This document shows, in pieces, positions 45,282 through 54,160 of a DNA stretch of 64,000 nt. The stretch covers positions 163,922 to 227,921 of the forward strand of contig NZ_JIAV01000019.1 in assembly GCF_000620645.1 (NCBI RefSeq), read 5' to 3'. How positions within the stretch are numbered: position 1 is the stretch's first letter; every line of letters begins with the position of its first letter. The position numbers and the translations under genes are program-made. The DNA comes from Nocardioides sp. URHA0032. GTDB lineage: Bacteria; Actinomycetota; Actinomycetes; Propionibacteriales; Nocardioidaceae. The notes beneath the pieces were generated by a model. That model saw nothing but the letters and a program-made list of their open reading frames with translations, was not told the DNA's origin and ran no database searches.

Positions 45282-46322
45282 TCACGACGACGGCGAGGGC
45301 ACGTTCGGCGACGGCGACCCGGTCGGTCTCGGGGTCGGCGACGTCGTCGGCGTGGGGGTGACCGTGGTGGTCGGTGTCGGCGAGGTGGTCGGGCAGTCCG
45401 TCGGCAGCACCGGCGGCAGCTCCGCCTCCGTGACGATCATCGGGTGGTCCGTCGACTTCCGGACCTTGGGCCCGCGGTTCGCGTGGTAGTTCGTGAACGT
45501 CGTCTCCGGGGAGCCGAAGATCCAGTCGATGTACGTCGGCCGCGTCGGTGAGCAGCCGCCGAGGCCGCCGTTCCCGGTGTTGACGCCGCCGTTCGCCGCG
45601 ATCATGTCGGTGCCTGCCGTCATCCGGCAGAAGTAGATGTCCCGCTCGTTCATGTCCCCGGTGACGAACACCGGCAGCCCGGTGTCGGCGCGCAGCCGGT
45701 TCACCATCGCGATCTCGATGTCGGTGGCCTGCTTGCGCCACTTCGCGGCCGGGCCGCGGGCGTCGGCGGGGTTGTGGAACGACGACACGTAGACCTGCTG
45801 CCCCGTGGCGATGTTCTGGAGCAGCACGACCGGCATCCGGAGGATGGTGCCGTGGAAGTACGGGATCTTCTCCCAGCTGGCGCTGACCATCGACCACTGG
45901 TCGGAGCGCCACGCGACCGAGTTGCGCATGCCCTTGCGGCCCCAGGCCGTGCCGGGGTAGGTGTCCCAGCTGGTGCCCATCTCCTGCTCCCAGACCTGGT
46001 ACTGCGGGAACTGGAACTCCTGGAGCCCGATCACCTCGACGCCCTCGGCCTTGATCACCTGGGTCAGCCACTTCATCCGCTCCGGACCGGGCGCCCAGCC
46101 GTGCTTGTTGCCGCCGGACGCGGTGTGGTCCGCACCGAGGGCGTTCAGCGAGCTGATCGTGAGCTGGGTCGGGCCGGTCACCTCGCCGTCGGCGAGGCGG
46201 GCGGAGTCGTCGCCGGACCCGCCCATCCCGGAGATGCGCAGGGCACCGGCGCCGAGCACCATCCCGAGGAGCAGGGCGGCGACGACCGTGAGTCGCTGGC
46301 GGGAGCGAGCGTCGGACAGCAT
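45282..46322 (-). CDS. Secreted EEP-fold hydrolase 1
   Basis: 346 residues. An N-terminal hydrophobic signal/anchor (RLTVVAALLLGMVLGAGALRI) leads to an endonuclease/exonuclease/phosphatase domain. Family residues are Asn in TISSLNALGADHT, Glu in IGLQEFQFP, Asp/Asn in GDMNERDIYF and the terminal DH pair in KSTDHPMIV. A C-terminal Thr/Pro-rich tail (TPTTTVTPTPTTSPTP) may span the cell wall. It is a paralogue of the protein at 54161-55216 (shared GGNKxGWAPxPxRM segment). The substrate could be nucleic acid, phospholipid or a phosphorylated sugar. Confidence 0.82.
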   Translation of the reverse strand: MLSDARSRQRLTVVAALLLGMVLGAGALRISGMGGSGDDSARLADGEVTGPTQLTISSLNALGADHTASGGNKHGWAPGPERMKWLTQVIKAEGVEVIGLQEFQFPQYQVWEQEMGTSWDTYPGTAWGRKGMRNSVAWRSDQWSMVSASWEKIPYFHGTILRMPVVLLQNIATGQQVYVSSFHNPADARGPAAKWRKQATDIEIAMVNRLRADTGLPVFVTGDMNERDIYFCRMTAGTDMIAANGGVNTGNGGLGGCSPTRPTYIDWIFGSPETTFTNYHANRGPKVRKSTDHPMIVTEAELPPVLPTDCPTTSPTPTTTVTPTPTTSPTPRPTGSPSPNVPSPSS

Positions 46323-46389
46323 GGGTCCTCCTGAGAGATCAGGAGTACTCTAACGTCACTCCCGTCACAGAAGCCCCATTACGGCCGCG

Positions 46390-47586
46390 TCAGCCCTTCA
46401 GCTTGTAGTCCTTGAGCAGGCTGCGGCCGATGATCATCTTCTGGATGTCGGAGGTGCCCTCGCCGATCAGCATGAACGCCGCCTCGCGGTAGAGCCGCTC
46501 GATCTCGTACTCCTTGGAGTACCCGTAGCCGCCGTGGATCCGGAAGGAGTCCTGGACGACCTCGTTGCAGTACTCCGCGGCGAGCATCTTGGCCATGCCG
46601 GCCTCGACGTCGTTGCGCTCGCCCGTGTCCTTCTGGCGGGCGGCGCGGACCATCATCGCGTGCGCGGCCTCGACCTTGGTCGCCATCTCCGCCAGCCGGA
46701 ACATGATCGCCTGGTGCTCGGCGATCGGCTTGCCGAACGTCTCCCGCTGCTGCGCGTAGGCGATGGCCAGCTCGAAGGCCCGCAGGCCGATACCGCAGGC
46801 GCGGGCCGCGACGTTCACGCGGCCGACCTCGACGCCGTCCATCATCTGGTAGAAGCCCTTGCCCGGCTCGCCCCCCAGGAGCTGGTCCGCGGAGACCCGG
46901 TGGCCCTCGAAGACCGCCTCGGTGGTGTCGACGCCCTTGTAGCCCATCTTGTCGATCTTGCCGGGGATGGTCAGGCCCGGCGCGACCTCGCCGAAGCCGG
47001 TCTCCTTCTCCACCAGGAACGTCGACATGTTGCGGTACACCGAGTCCGCACCCTCGTCGGTGCGCACCAGCAGCGCGATCAGGTTCGACGAGCCGCCGTT
47101 GGTCAGCCACATCTTCTGGCCGTCGATGACGTAGTCGTCACCGTCCCTGACGGCCTTGGTCTTGATCGCCGCCACGTCCGAGCCCAGCCCCGGCTCCGAC
47201 ATCGAGAACGCGCCGCGGACCTCGCCCGCCGCCATCGCCGGCAGGTACTTCTTCTTCTGCTCCTCGGTGCCGTGCTGCATGATCATGTACGCCACGATGA
47301 AGTGGGTGTTGATCACGCCCGAGACGCTCATCCAGCCGCGGGCGATCTCCTCGACGCACAGCGCGTAGGTCAGCAGCGACTCGCCCAGGCCGTCGTACTC
47401 CTCGGGGATCATCAGCCCGAAGATGCCCAGCTCCTTGAGCCCGTCGACGATCTCCTGCGGGTACTCGTCGGCGTGCTCGAGCTCGGTCGCGACCGGGAGG
47501 ATCTTCTCCTCCACGAACGTGCGCACCGCCTTGAGGATCTCGCGCTGGTCGTCGGTCAGTCCGTCGGTCTCGCACAGCCGGCCCAT
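46390..47586 (-). CDS. Acyl-CoA dehydrogenase
   Basis: 398 residues. FAD/substrate signature FSMSEPGLGSDVAAI, substrate-binding WLTNGGSSNLIALLVRTDEG, and the C-terminal SFRIHGGYGYSKEYEIERLYREAAFM with the catalytic Glu in the family position. It oxidises a short- or medium-chain acyl-CoA to the enoyl-CoA, passing electrons to ETF. It sits inside the secreted/sulfotransferase cluster but belongs functionally elsewhere, perhaps with the MaoC hydratase. Confidence 0.92.
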   Translation of the reverse strand: MGRLCETDGLTDDQREILKAVRTFVEEKILPVATELEHADEYPQEIVDGLKELGIFGLMIPEEYDGLGESLLTYALCVEEIARGWMSVSGVINTHFIVAYMIMQHGTEEQKKKYLPAMAAGEVRGAFSMSEPGLGSDVAAIKTKAVRDGDDYVIDGQKMWLTNGGSSNLIALLVRTDEGADSVYRNMSTFLVEKETGFGEVAPGLTIPGKIDKMGYKGVDTTEAVFEGHRVSADQLLGGEPGKGFYQMMDGVEVGRVNVAARACGIGLRAFELAIAYAQQRETFGKPIAEHQAIMFRLAEMATKVEAAHAMMVRAARQKDTGERNDVEAGMAKMLAAEYCNEVVQDSFRIHGGYGYSKEYEIERLYREAAFMLIGEGTSDIQKMIIGRSLLKDYKLKG

Positions 47587-47628
47587 CGGCGTCCTTCCGT
47601 CGTGGCGTACAGGTGACTCGCCGGTAAC

Positions 47629-48648
47629 TTACTTCCTCTTGCCGTCCCTGGCCCATGTGAGATCGCGCACCGCGTGAGCCAGGCCACGCACGGCGGCCTC
47701 GAGCTGCTGCTCGACCGGCACGTCGGAGGGCTGCACGCCGGGGACCGGGTACGACGTCAGCTCGGCCAGGTCGCCCACGACCGGGCAGCCGACCTCGCGC
47801 AGCGCCGCGATCTCCTTCTCCGAGCGCGCGTAGACCCACGCCTCGTCCAGGCCGAGCGTCGGCTCGTCGCGACGGTGCCGGGCCATCCCCTGCTTCGCGA
47901 GCACCCGCTTGACCCGGGAGTGGTAGGCGTTGCGCGACAGCGGGTCGTCGGCGAGCGCCTCGTTGAGGTCACGGAGCACCAGCGTCGAGGCGAGGCCGAG
48001 CGACGGGTTGGTGGTGACCTCGAGGCTGCACGAGGCGGGATCGATGCCCGCGACCCCGGCGTACCGGTCCCACAGCAGGTTGCTCGGCGCGCCCTTCGGC
48101 GGCGCGGTCACGAGCACGACGTTATCGGTGCCGACCACGCCCGACCAGCGCCTGGCCCAGGTCGCGACGCCCTGCTGGCGCCAGAACGGGTTGCCCCGGC
48201 GCTCCTCGCGGACCGCCTCCAGGTAGTCCGGCCAGGTCGCCCGGCCGCCGTTCTGGACCGACTCCTGCCACATGCTCGGGATCTGGCGGGCCAGGTCGCG
48301 GGCCGTGATGACGACGGTCAGCGGGGTGTCACCGAACGCCGCGACGACCTGCTCGATCTTGGCGGCCTTGCGGGCACCGAAGAACTCCACCGAGAACAGC
48401 GCCGTTCCCGGCCACTCCTCGATCTCGCGGACGATCCGCGCCCACGGCCCGTCGGCCGCGATCGGCTTCTGCTCCTCGCCGCCGCGCTCGATGACGTCCT
48501 GCGCGGCCTTGATCTGGTCACGCCACTTGCGACCGACGAAGCTGACCCCCTGCTCGCGCAGGGCGTCGCCGTTGTTCGACAGGACGTTCTGCAGGAACGT
48601 CGTGCCGGACTTCATCGTCCCGACGTGCAGGACCACGCGCTCGGCCAC
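47629..48648 (-). CDS. Sulfotransferase-like protein 1
   Basis: 339 residues from GTG 48648. The 5'-phosphosulfate loop is HVGTMKSGTTFLQN at the N-terminus, and the second (3'-phosphate) block is VVITARDLARQIPSMWQESVQNGG. The layout is shared with two paralogues at 50053 and 55275. PAPS-dependent sulfation of a carbohydrate or lipid is the family reaction. The start is three bases from the stop of the PLD-like gene, so they are coupled. Confidence 0.82.
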   Translation of the reverse strand: MAERVVLHVGTMKSGTTFLQNVLSNNGDALREQGVSFVGRKWRDQIKAAQDVIERGGEEQKPIAADGPWARIVREIEEWPGTALFSVEFFGARKAAKIEQVVAAFGDTPLTVVITARDLARQIPSMWQESVQNGGRATWPDYLEAVREERRGNPFWRQQGVATWARRWSGVVGTDNVVLVTAPPKGAPSNLLWDRYAGVAGIDPASCSLEVTTNPSLGLASTLVLRDLNEALADDPLSRNAYHSRVKRVLAKQGMARHRRDEPTLGLDEAWVYARSEKEIAALREVGCPVVGDLAELTSYPVPGVQPSDVPVEQQLEAAVRGLAHAVRDLTWARDGKRK

Positions 48649-48651
48649 GCG

Positions 48652-49989
48652 TCAGTCGCCCTCCCAGAAGCGTCCCGAGTACGCCAGCCCCTCGGCGCCC
48701 GCGGACCGCTTCGCGGGCGTGGTCGGGCACACCGGCGGCGGCGGGTCGAAGCTCGGGCCGGGGCTGCCGCCGACCGGACGGGAGCGGTGGTCCCAGATGA
48801 AGTCGAAGTTCCGGTTCCACTGGGTGACCAGGTGGGAGCCCGTGGCCCGCAGGATGAGCTCGTCACCGACGAGCCCGGAGTGGGTGTAGTTGCTGGACCC
48901 GGTGAAGATGTCCGACGTGCTCGTGTTGCCGCCGTAGTGGCCGGAGATCGTCAGGTACTTCTGGTGGCTGTACATGTCGACCTCCTGCAGCTCGTCGCAG
49001 TCGGTGTTGTAGCTGTCGGTGTGCCGCGGCACGGTGCCCCGCGGCGTCTGCATGCCGATGACCCTCTTCATCTCCGCGCCGCCGAGCGCCCAGAGCACCT
49101 TGACGTCGCACCCCTGCGCGTAGAGGTTGCGGAGCCGGCGGGCGATGTAGGTGCCGCGCGCGCCGTTCCAGGCGTGCATCGAGACCCGGATCTTCGTCCT
49201 GCCGGCGGTCCCGGTCCCGTCTGTCGCCCCCTGGCACTGGACGGGGCGCAGGATCTGCATGACCGGGTCGTTCGCCTCGGTGGTGTGCGGGTGCGGCATC
49301 ACCCAAGTCTCGAACGCGCCGAGGTCGTCGTGCTCGTAGAGCGGCTTCGCGGTCCTGTCCTTCTTCAGCTCGCGGAACAGCGAGAAGAGTCGGTCGTAGA
49401 GCCGCGGGACGTCGTTCTTGATGAGCAGGTCGTTGAACTGGTGCTGGGTCGCGTTGCCGGTGAGGTTGGCCGATCCCGTCATCACGACGTCCCGGGCAGC
49501 ACCGGTCTGCTCGAACAGGTAGATCTTGTCGTGCAGCACGCCCTGCTCGCTGCGGCAGCCGGTCTTGCAGGTGTAGTCCCAGCTCTTCTTGCCGCGGTTG
49601 GTGCCGAGGTCGTGCTTCAGCATCTTCATCGCGGTCGTGTACTGGTGGTCGTTGTGCAGGACCTGCACGTGGACGCCACGGTGGTGGGCGTTGATCAGCA
49701 GCTTCGCCATGTTCACGCGGTCGAAGGAGTACACCGCGATCCGGATGAAGGAGCCCTTGCGGGCGTGCCGGATCGCGTCCGCGATCTGCCGCTCGATCCG
49801 GAACTGCGACGCGGAGTCGCCCCAGGGATCGTTGAACCACCCACCGGTGGTCGGCTTCCAGGGCTTCGTCCCGCCGGTCCGCGTGGTCGTCCCGCCACCG
49901 CCACCAGCGTGCGCCGCCGGGATCGCCATCAGCGGGGCCGCCAGCGCGATCACGCCGGCCACCACGAGAAGCCTCGACCTCACACCCAC
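48652..49989 (-). CDS. Secreted phospholipase-D-like protein 1
   Basis: 445 residues from GTG 49989, supported by GAGAAGG seven bases upstream. A signal peptide ends near PAAHAGGG. Two PLD-like halves follow. The first HxK is His153-Asp-Lys155, with Glu at the position of the usual Asp (160). The second is His342-Gln-Lys344, with Ser349 in place of Asp. Both are followed by typical GSxN (TGSANLTG, TGSSNYTH). The altered HKD motifs suggest changed or weak phosphodiesterase activity. It is paralogous to the protein at 52940-54094. Confidence 0.8.
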   Translation of the reverse strand: MGVRSRLLVVAGVIALAAPLMAIPAAHAGGGGGTTTRTGGTKPWKPTTGGWFNDPWGDSASQFRIERQIADAIRHARKGSFIRIAVYSFDRVNMAKLLINAHHRGVHVQVLHNDHQYTTAMKMLKHDLGTNRGKKSWDYTCKTGCRSEQGVLHDKIYLFEQTGAARDVVMTGSANLTGNATQHQFNDLLIKNDVPRLYDRLFSLFRELKKDRTAKPLYEHDDLGAFETWVMPHPHTTEANDPVMQILRPVQCQGATDGTGTAGRTKIRVSMHAWNGARGTYIARRLRNLYAQGCDVKVLWALGGAEMKRVIGMQTPRGTVPRHTDSYNTDCDELQEVDMYSHQKYLTISGHYGGNTSTSDIFTGSSNYTHSGLVGDELILRATGSHLVTQWNRNFDFIWDHRSRPVGGSPGPSFDPPPPVCPTTPAKRSAGAEGLAYSGRFWEGD

Positions 49990-50052
49990 ATCCGAACCCT
50001 TCTCCCGTGTCCGGAAGGGACGTCGTGCCGGCACACCCGGGAACGCAGCCGC

Positions 50053-51111
50053 TCAGGCGGTGGGTGCTGTCCTCGCCGAACGACGCGCACGACGACGGGT
50101 CGTGCCCCCAGACAACTCGCGAACGTCGGCGAGCATAACAGCGACCAGGTCCCCGGCCGCATCGACGAGCTCGGCGTCGGTGACCGACGAGACGGGACGC
50201 TGGGCGGGCAGGTCGTCGGGCACCAGGAGGGACTCGACGTCGCCCACGACGTGGAAGCCCTTCCGGCGGATCATCCGCACCGCCCCCTCGCTGCGGCGGC
50301 GGCAGTCCGCGAGCAGGTCGTCGGTGAGCCCGAACCGCTCCCCCTGCTGCGCGACCAGGTGCTTCTCGGCGAGGTAGCCACGGATCCACCGGCCGCGGTC
50401 GGTGGGGTTCTCGAAGCCCTTCAGGTGCGCGTTCACCCGTCGCAGCAGCTCGACCTGGACGACGCCCAGGGACTGGTTCGCCGCCCGGTCCGGCAGCGGG
50501 TAGTCCGAGGCGAGGCCGACCACGCCGGCGAAGTTGCGCCAGTGCCGGTCCGGCGGCTCGCCCTTGCCGGGCATCGGCAGGACGTGGACCCGCCCCGGCG
50601 GCACGGTCCCGGTCCAGCGCTTGAGGACACCGTGCAGGTCCCAGGTGCGCCAGCTGAACTCCGAGCCGCGGCCCTTCCGGTGCGGAATGTCCTCGAGCGG
50701 CTCCGTGCCGCCGTTCTTGACCATCTCCTGCCAGCCGGCGGCGAGCATCCCGGCGGTGTGCCGGGCGGTCACGACCAGGTGCACCTCGGCCGGCGCGAGC
50801 TCGGCGACGGCCCGCTCGGCCTGCTCGCGGGACGCGCCGCAGAAGAACTCGTGGGTGACCAGGCCGGTGCCGTCGTACGCCGCCAGCTCGTCGCGGAGCC
50901 GGCCCCAGGCGCCCTTGGCGCGGGGGCCGCGCCGGTCGAGCTTCTTGCGGCCCTGGAGGTCGAGGGCCGCCCAGAGGTGCTCGCGGTGCCCGTCGCCGGG
51001 CAGCAGCACGCCGTCGCGGCGGACCAGGTCGCGGTTGTCCCACAGCACGCCCTGGAGGTACGTCGTGCCGGTCTTGGGCAGACCGATGTGGAGGTAGACC
51101 CGCTCCGCCAC
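50053..51111 (-). CDS. Sulfotransferase-like protein 2
   Basis: 352 residues. The PAPS loop reads HIGLPKTGTTYLQGVLWDN and the second block VVTARHTAGMLAAGWQEMVKNGG. It is closest in layout to the protein at 55275 and related to that at 47629. A basic C-terminus (TTRRRARRSARTAP) is unusual. It lies five bases downstream of the DUF6752 stop, so the two are probably co-translated. Confidence 0.82.
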   Translation of the reverse strand: MAERVYLHIGLPKTGTTYLQGVLWDNRDLVRRDGVLLPGDGHREHLWAALDLQGRKKLDRRGPRAKGAWGRLRDELAAYDGTGLVTHEFFCGASREQAERAVAELAPAEVHLVVTARHTAGMLAAGWQEMVKNGGTEPLEDIPHRKGRGSEFSWRTWDLHGVLKRWTGTVPPGRVHVLPMPGKGEPPDRHWRNFAGVVGLASDYPLPDRAANQSLGVVQVELLRRVNAHLKGFENPTDRGRWIRGYLAEKHLVAQQGERFGLTDDLLADCRRRSEGAVRMIRRKGFHVVGDVESLLVPDDLPAQRPVSSVTDAELVDAAGDLVAVMLADVRELSGGTTRRRARRSARTAPTA

Positions 51112-51116
51112 GTGCG

Positions 51117-51347
51117 TCAGATGCTCTCTTGGTACTTCGCGAGCACCTCGCGCATGCCCGCCTCGTCACTCCGGGCGAGCGGGACGAGCAGGTCCGTCAC
51201 CAGGTCGGTGAGCTCGGCCAGCCGCAGGTTCAGCTGGCGGCACTCCTGCACCTCGGCCTCGAGGGCCGCCACCCGCTTGCGGAGGTCGTGGGTCGCCGAT
51301 GCCCTGAACCGCCCGGCCACGCCCAACGCCTTGTCCTTCACTCCCAT
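51117..51347 (-). CDS. DUF6752-like coiled-coil protein
   Basis: 76 residues from ATG 51347, overlapping the end of the LicD-methyltransferase gene by ten bases. The sequence KDKALGVAGRFRASATHDLRKRVAALEAEVQECRQLNLRLAELTDLVTDLLVPLAR has heptad-like leucines and should form a coiled coil. It resembles the short Nocardioides DUF6752 family found beside sulfotransferase and glycosyltransferase genes. It might be a scaffold for the enzymes of this cluster (inference). Confidence 0.6.
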   Translation of the reverse strand: MGVKDKALGVAGRFRASATHDLRKRVAALEAEVQECRQLNLRLAELTDLVTDLLVPLARSDEAGMREVLAKYQESI

Positions 51348-52918
51348 GTCGCCACCATCCGGCAGATCTTGGTGGGCGAACCGCCAGAGCGGCCTGCCCT
51401 CGGAATCTTCACTGTCTCCCGCTCGACGATCCTGGCACCGACGGAGCGGAGCTCCCGCGCCACGATCGCCGGCCTGCGGATCTTCGCCCGCTCGCGGCGG
51501 GCGAGGACGCCGTCCCCGCGCTGCACGAGGAACTCGACGTACAGCCGGCCGCCGTCGTGCAACATCATCCGCGCCGCACGCCAGGCGTTCCTCCGGGCCC
51601 GCCGGTCGACGTTGTCGGCGAGGTGCCGGGCGAGCACGACCCGCGGGCCCGTCTCGGCGCCGACCAGCCCGCCGGTGGCGAGCGCGGACCGGGCCTCGAG
51701 GAAGTTGCAGGTGAGGAACCTCGCCGCGAGGTCCTCCACGCCCGCCTCCTCCTCCGCCGCCTCGAACGCCCGCCGCACGAAGTCCAGGCCCGTCGCCGGC
51801 GTACCGCGCCGGGCGAACCAGAGGACATCCGTGCCCGTGCCGCAGCCCAGGTCCACGACGGGGGTCGCGGGGTCCTCGCGCTGCGCGGCGTAGCGGGCCA
51901 GCTCCGACGGCTCCGCACCGGGGACCCGGCGCCTGGAGTAGAAGCGGTCCCACTGCGGCCGGCCGGTGCGGATGCCGCGGAACCAGCCGTCGAAGCGGCG
52001 GCGCGTGGACGCCGGGGTCGCGAAGTGGAAGGCCGGGTCGGGCACCCGCCAGCTCTTGCCGTACGTCGCTGCGAGGAACCGGTCTGTGTCCGCCGGCACC
52101 GGGAACTCCCGGCCCTCCAGCGTCGCGCGGCCGAGGGGGGTCACCCACTCGCGCCGGAACGGCGTGCGGATCTCGCCCATCAGGTGCAGGAGGCCGTCGC
52201 GCATGAAGCCGCCGAACACGTCGAGGCCGCGCACGTGGCCGTCGCTCTCCACGACGTCGACCTTGAACGCCAGCGCGGAGTAGCGCGTGATCCGGTAGCC
52301 CGCCCCGACCAGGGCCCGCTGCACCCGGAACGACTCCCGGATCGCGTCGACCGGGTGCTCGTGCGCGCTGACGTACCCGAGGTCGGCGTCGCTGTCGTGG
52401 CCGATCAGCTTGCCGTTGCGGACCGCGCCGAGCAGCGTGCCGTAGGCCAGGAACGGCTCGAGGCCGGCGGCCTGCAGCCCGGCGAGCACGTGGTCGATCG
52501 CGTCGAGCAGCGGGCGGACGTTCTCCTCGCTGCGGTTGTCGAAGGTCTGCACCAGGCGCAGCGACTTGTCCAGGCTGAGCGGCTGGCCGTCCTTGTTCAC
52601 CACCGCGATCCGGCCGGCGCCCCCTGCTGCACCGTCCTGGCCGAGGCGCACCTCGGCGTCGTGCACGACCTGACCGGTCTCGTGGACGGTCAGCGTGAGG
52701 CGGGTGGTGCCGTCGAGGAACTTGCGGATGGCGTGCGGCCACGGCACCAGGCGGGTGCCGTCGGGACGGCGGGTCCCGTCGCGGTGCAGCCAGAACGAGT
52801 AGATCCGGCGGTCGTCGAACGCGACGTCGAGCACGACCTCACGTCGCGAACGGGCGGCGATCCCCTCGGCCGTGACCGAGACGGAGGAGACGCGGGCTCG
52901 GCTGAACGGTCTCCTCAT
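51338..52918 (-). CDS. LicD-like transferase fused to a methyltransferase
   Basis: 526 residues. The N-terminal 130 residues are a beta-rich unknown module. Residues 157-182 (FLAYGTLLGAVRNGK, then GHDSDADLGY) are the LicD/Fukutin-type nucleotidyltransferase core, with Asp175, Asp177 and Asp179 as metal ligands. Residues 354-363 (VVDLGCGTGT) open a SAM-dependent methyltransferase domain running to the C-terminus. LicD family members transfer phosphocholine-like groups to surface polymers; the fused methyltransferase could methylate an amine or a sugar. The fusion is intact in one frame. Confidence 0.82.
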   Translation of the reverse strand: MRRPFSRARVSSVSVTAEGIAARSRREVVLDVAFDDRRIYSFWLHRDGTRRPDGTRLVPWPHAIRKFLDGTTRLTLTVHETGQVVHDAEVRLGQDGAAGGAGRIAVVNKDGQPLSLDKSLRLVQTFDNRSEENVRPLLDAIDHVLAGLQAAGLEPFLAYGTLLGAVRNGKLIGHDSDADLGYVSAHEHPVDAIRESFRVQRALVGAGYRITRYSALAFKVDVVESDGHVRGLDVFGGFMRDGLLHLMGEIRTPFRREWVTPLGRATLEGREFPVPADTDRFLAATYGKSWRVPDPAFHFATPASTRRRFDGWFRGIRTGRPQWDRFYSRRRVPGAEPSELARYAAQREDPATPVVDLGCGTGTDVLWFARRGTPATGLDFVRRAFEAAEEEAGVEDLAARFLTCNFLEARSALATGGLVGAETGPRVVLARHLADNVDRRARRNAWRAARMMLHDGGRLYVEFLVQRGDGVLARRERAKIRRPAIVARELRSVGARIVERETVKIPRAGRSGGSPTKICRMVATWE

Positions 52919-52939
52919 GGGGCGAGATCGTAACCGGGT

Positions 52940-54094
52940 CTATCCGTGGTCCCACATCCACAGGAACCGCTTCTCGTACGTCGTCGCCTCGGCCTGGTCG
53001 TCGATGCGCACGATCAGGTCGTCGCGGTGGGTGGCCCGGGTGCTCCAGTTCTGTGAGCCGGTCCAGGCGCGCACGGTGGACGTCTCGCCGTCGTACCCGC
53101 CCGAGACGATCATCACCTTCTGGTGGGTGCGGATGCCCTGGTGGCCGCCCTTGCGCATCGCGACGTCGTGGTTCTCGAGGATCGACCGCACCGCGGCGCC
53201 CATGCCGGTGCCGTAGAACACCTTCACGTCGCAGCCCTCACCGCGCAGCGCCGCGACCTTCCAGGCGATCGCCTTGCCGCGGTCCTCGTTCCACGCGTGG
53301 GTGCTGATGTAGACGCCGGTGTGGACGTCCCCGCCGTTCGTCGTCACCACGCACTGGACGTCGTCGAGCGCGGCGAGGATCGGGTCGGTGTCCGCGCGCA
53401 GGTCGACGGGCATGATTCGGATGTCGGTGTCGCTGACGGCCTTGTGGAGGTACGGCTTCGCGACCGGCTGGTCCGCCTTGAGCTGGCCGAACCAGTGGCC
53501 GTAGGCCCGGAAGTACGGCCGGTCGTCGACGCGGGTGTAGAGGTCGTTCCACTGGTCCTGGGCGTTGTGCTGGGTGAGGTTCACCGAGCCGACCATCGTG
53601 ATCCACCTCGCGGTGCCGGCCCTGCTGAACGAGAAGTACTTCGCGTGCATCTGGCCCGCGTCCCCGCGGCAGCTGTTCTGGCAGATCCGCACGAACGACG
53701 GCGCGTTCGTGTCGGTGCCGATGGCCGAGCGCAGCCGCGCCATCGCCGGGTAGACGTTCTCCCCCGCGAACACCAGCTTCACGTTCACACCGCGGTCGTG
53801 GGCCGCGATCAGCGCGTCCGCGGTCGGCCCGTCCCCGAACGAGAAGACGGCCATCCGGATGGTCGACCCGGCCGGCGCGCTGTTCACCGTCCGGATCACC
53901 TGCTGGAGCAGCTTGCGCTGCTGGGTCGGCGTGCCGAGCGGGTTGTTGAAGTTGCCGCCCGCGGGCGGCACGTAGTGGCCGACCCGCTGGGTGGCCGGCC
54001 CGGCGTCCGCCGGCGCGGACAGGGCGAGGGCGCCGGCGACCAGGGCGGCGGAGACGACAGCGGTGCGGAGGAGTCCGAGAGTGCTCACGGGCAC
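52940..54094 (-). CDS. Secreted phospholipase-D-like protein 2
   Basis: 384 residues from GTG 54094 (GTG 54088 also possible). A signal peptide (TAVVSAALVAGALALSAPADAG) leads to the same two-half PLD layout as the protein at 48652. HxK motifs are His150-Ala-Lys152 and His324-Gln-Lys326, each with Ser at the usual Asp position (157 and 331). GSVNLTQ and TGSQNWSTR follow them. The paralogues share STxRMAVFSF-like openings and a CDVKVxxxxG segment. It lies 21 bases upstream of the LicD gene on the same strand. Confidence 0.8.
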   Translation of the reverse strand: MPVSTLGLLRTAVVSAALVAGALALSAPADAGPATQRVGHYVPPAGGNFNNPLGTPTQQRKLLQQVIRTVNSAPAGSTIRMAVFSFGDGPTADALIAAHDRGVNVKLVFAGENVYPAMARLRSAIGTDTNAPSFVRICQNSCRGDAGQMHAKYFSFSRAGTARWITMVGSVNLTQHNAQDQWNDLYTRVDDRPYFRAYGHWFGQLKADQPVAKPYLHKAVSDTDIRIMPVDLRADTDPILAALDDVQCVVTTNGGDVHTGVYISTHAWNEDRGKAIAWKVAALRGEGCDVKVFYGTGMGAAVRSILENHDVAMRKGGHQGIRTHQKVMIVSGGYDGETSTVRAWTGSQNWSTRATHRDDLIVRIDDQAEATTYEKRFLWMWDHG

Positions 54095-54097
54095 CTA

Positions 54098-54124
54098 TTG
54101 TCACATCTGTCCCGTGGGTGACAA
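54098..54124 (-). promoter_or_regulatory. TTGTCAC inverted repeat before PLD-like gene 2
   Basis: TTGTCAC and GTGACAA, 13 bases apart, immediately upstream of the GTG start. The position, overlapping the expected -10 to +1 area, fits a repressor site or the cluster's internal promoter region. No regulator is assigned. Confidence 0.35.
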
Positions 54125-54160
54125 CCCCCGCGCGGGTGCGACGCAGCTGTAACGCGGGGT

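Noticed and set aside
47674..51714. Very long plus-strand open frame (about 1,346 codons)
   Set aside because: It is antisense to six well-supported genes and its translation is Arg/Val/Ala low-complexity typical of high-GC shadow frames.
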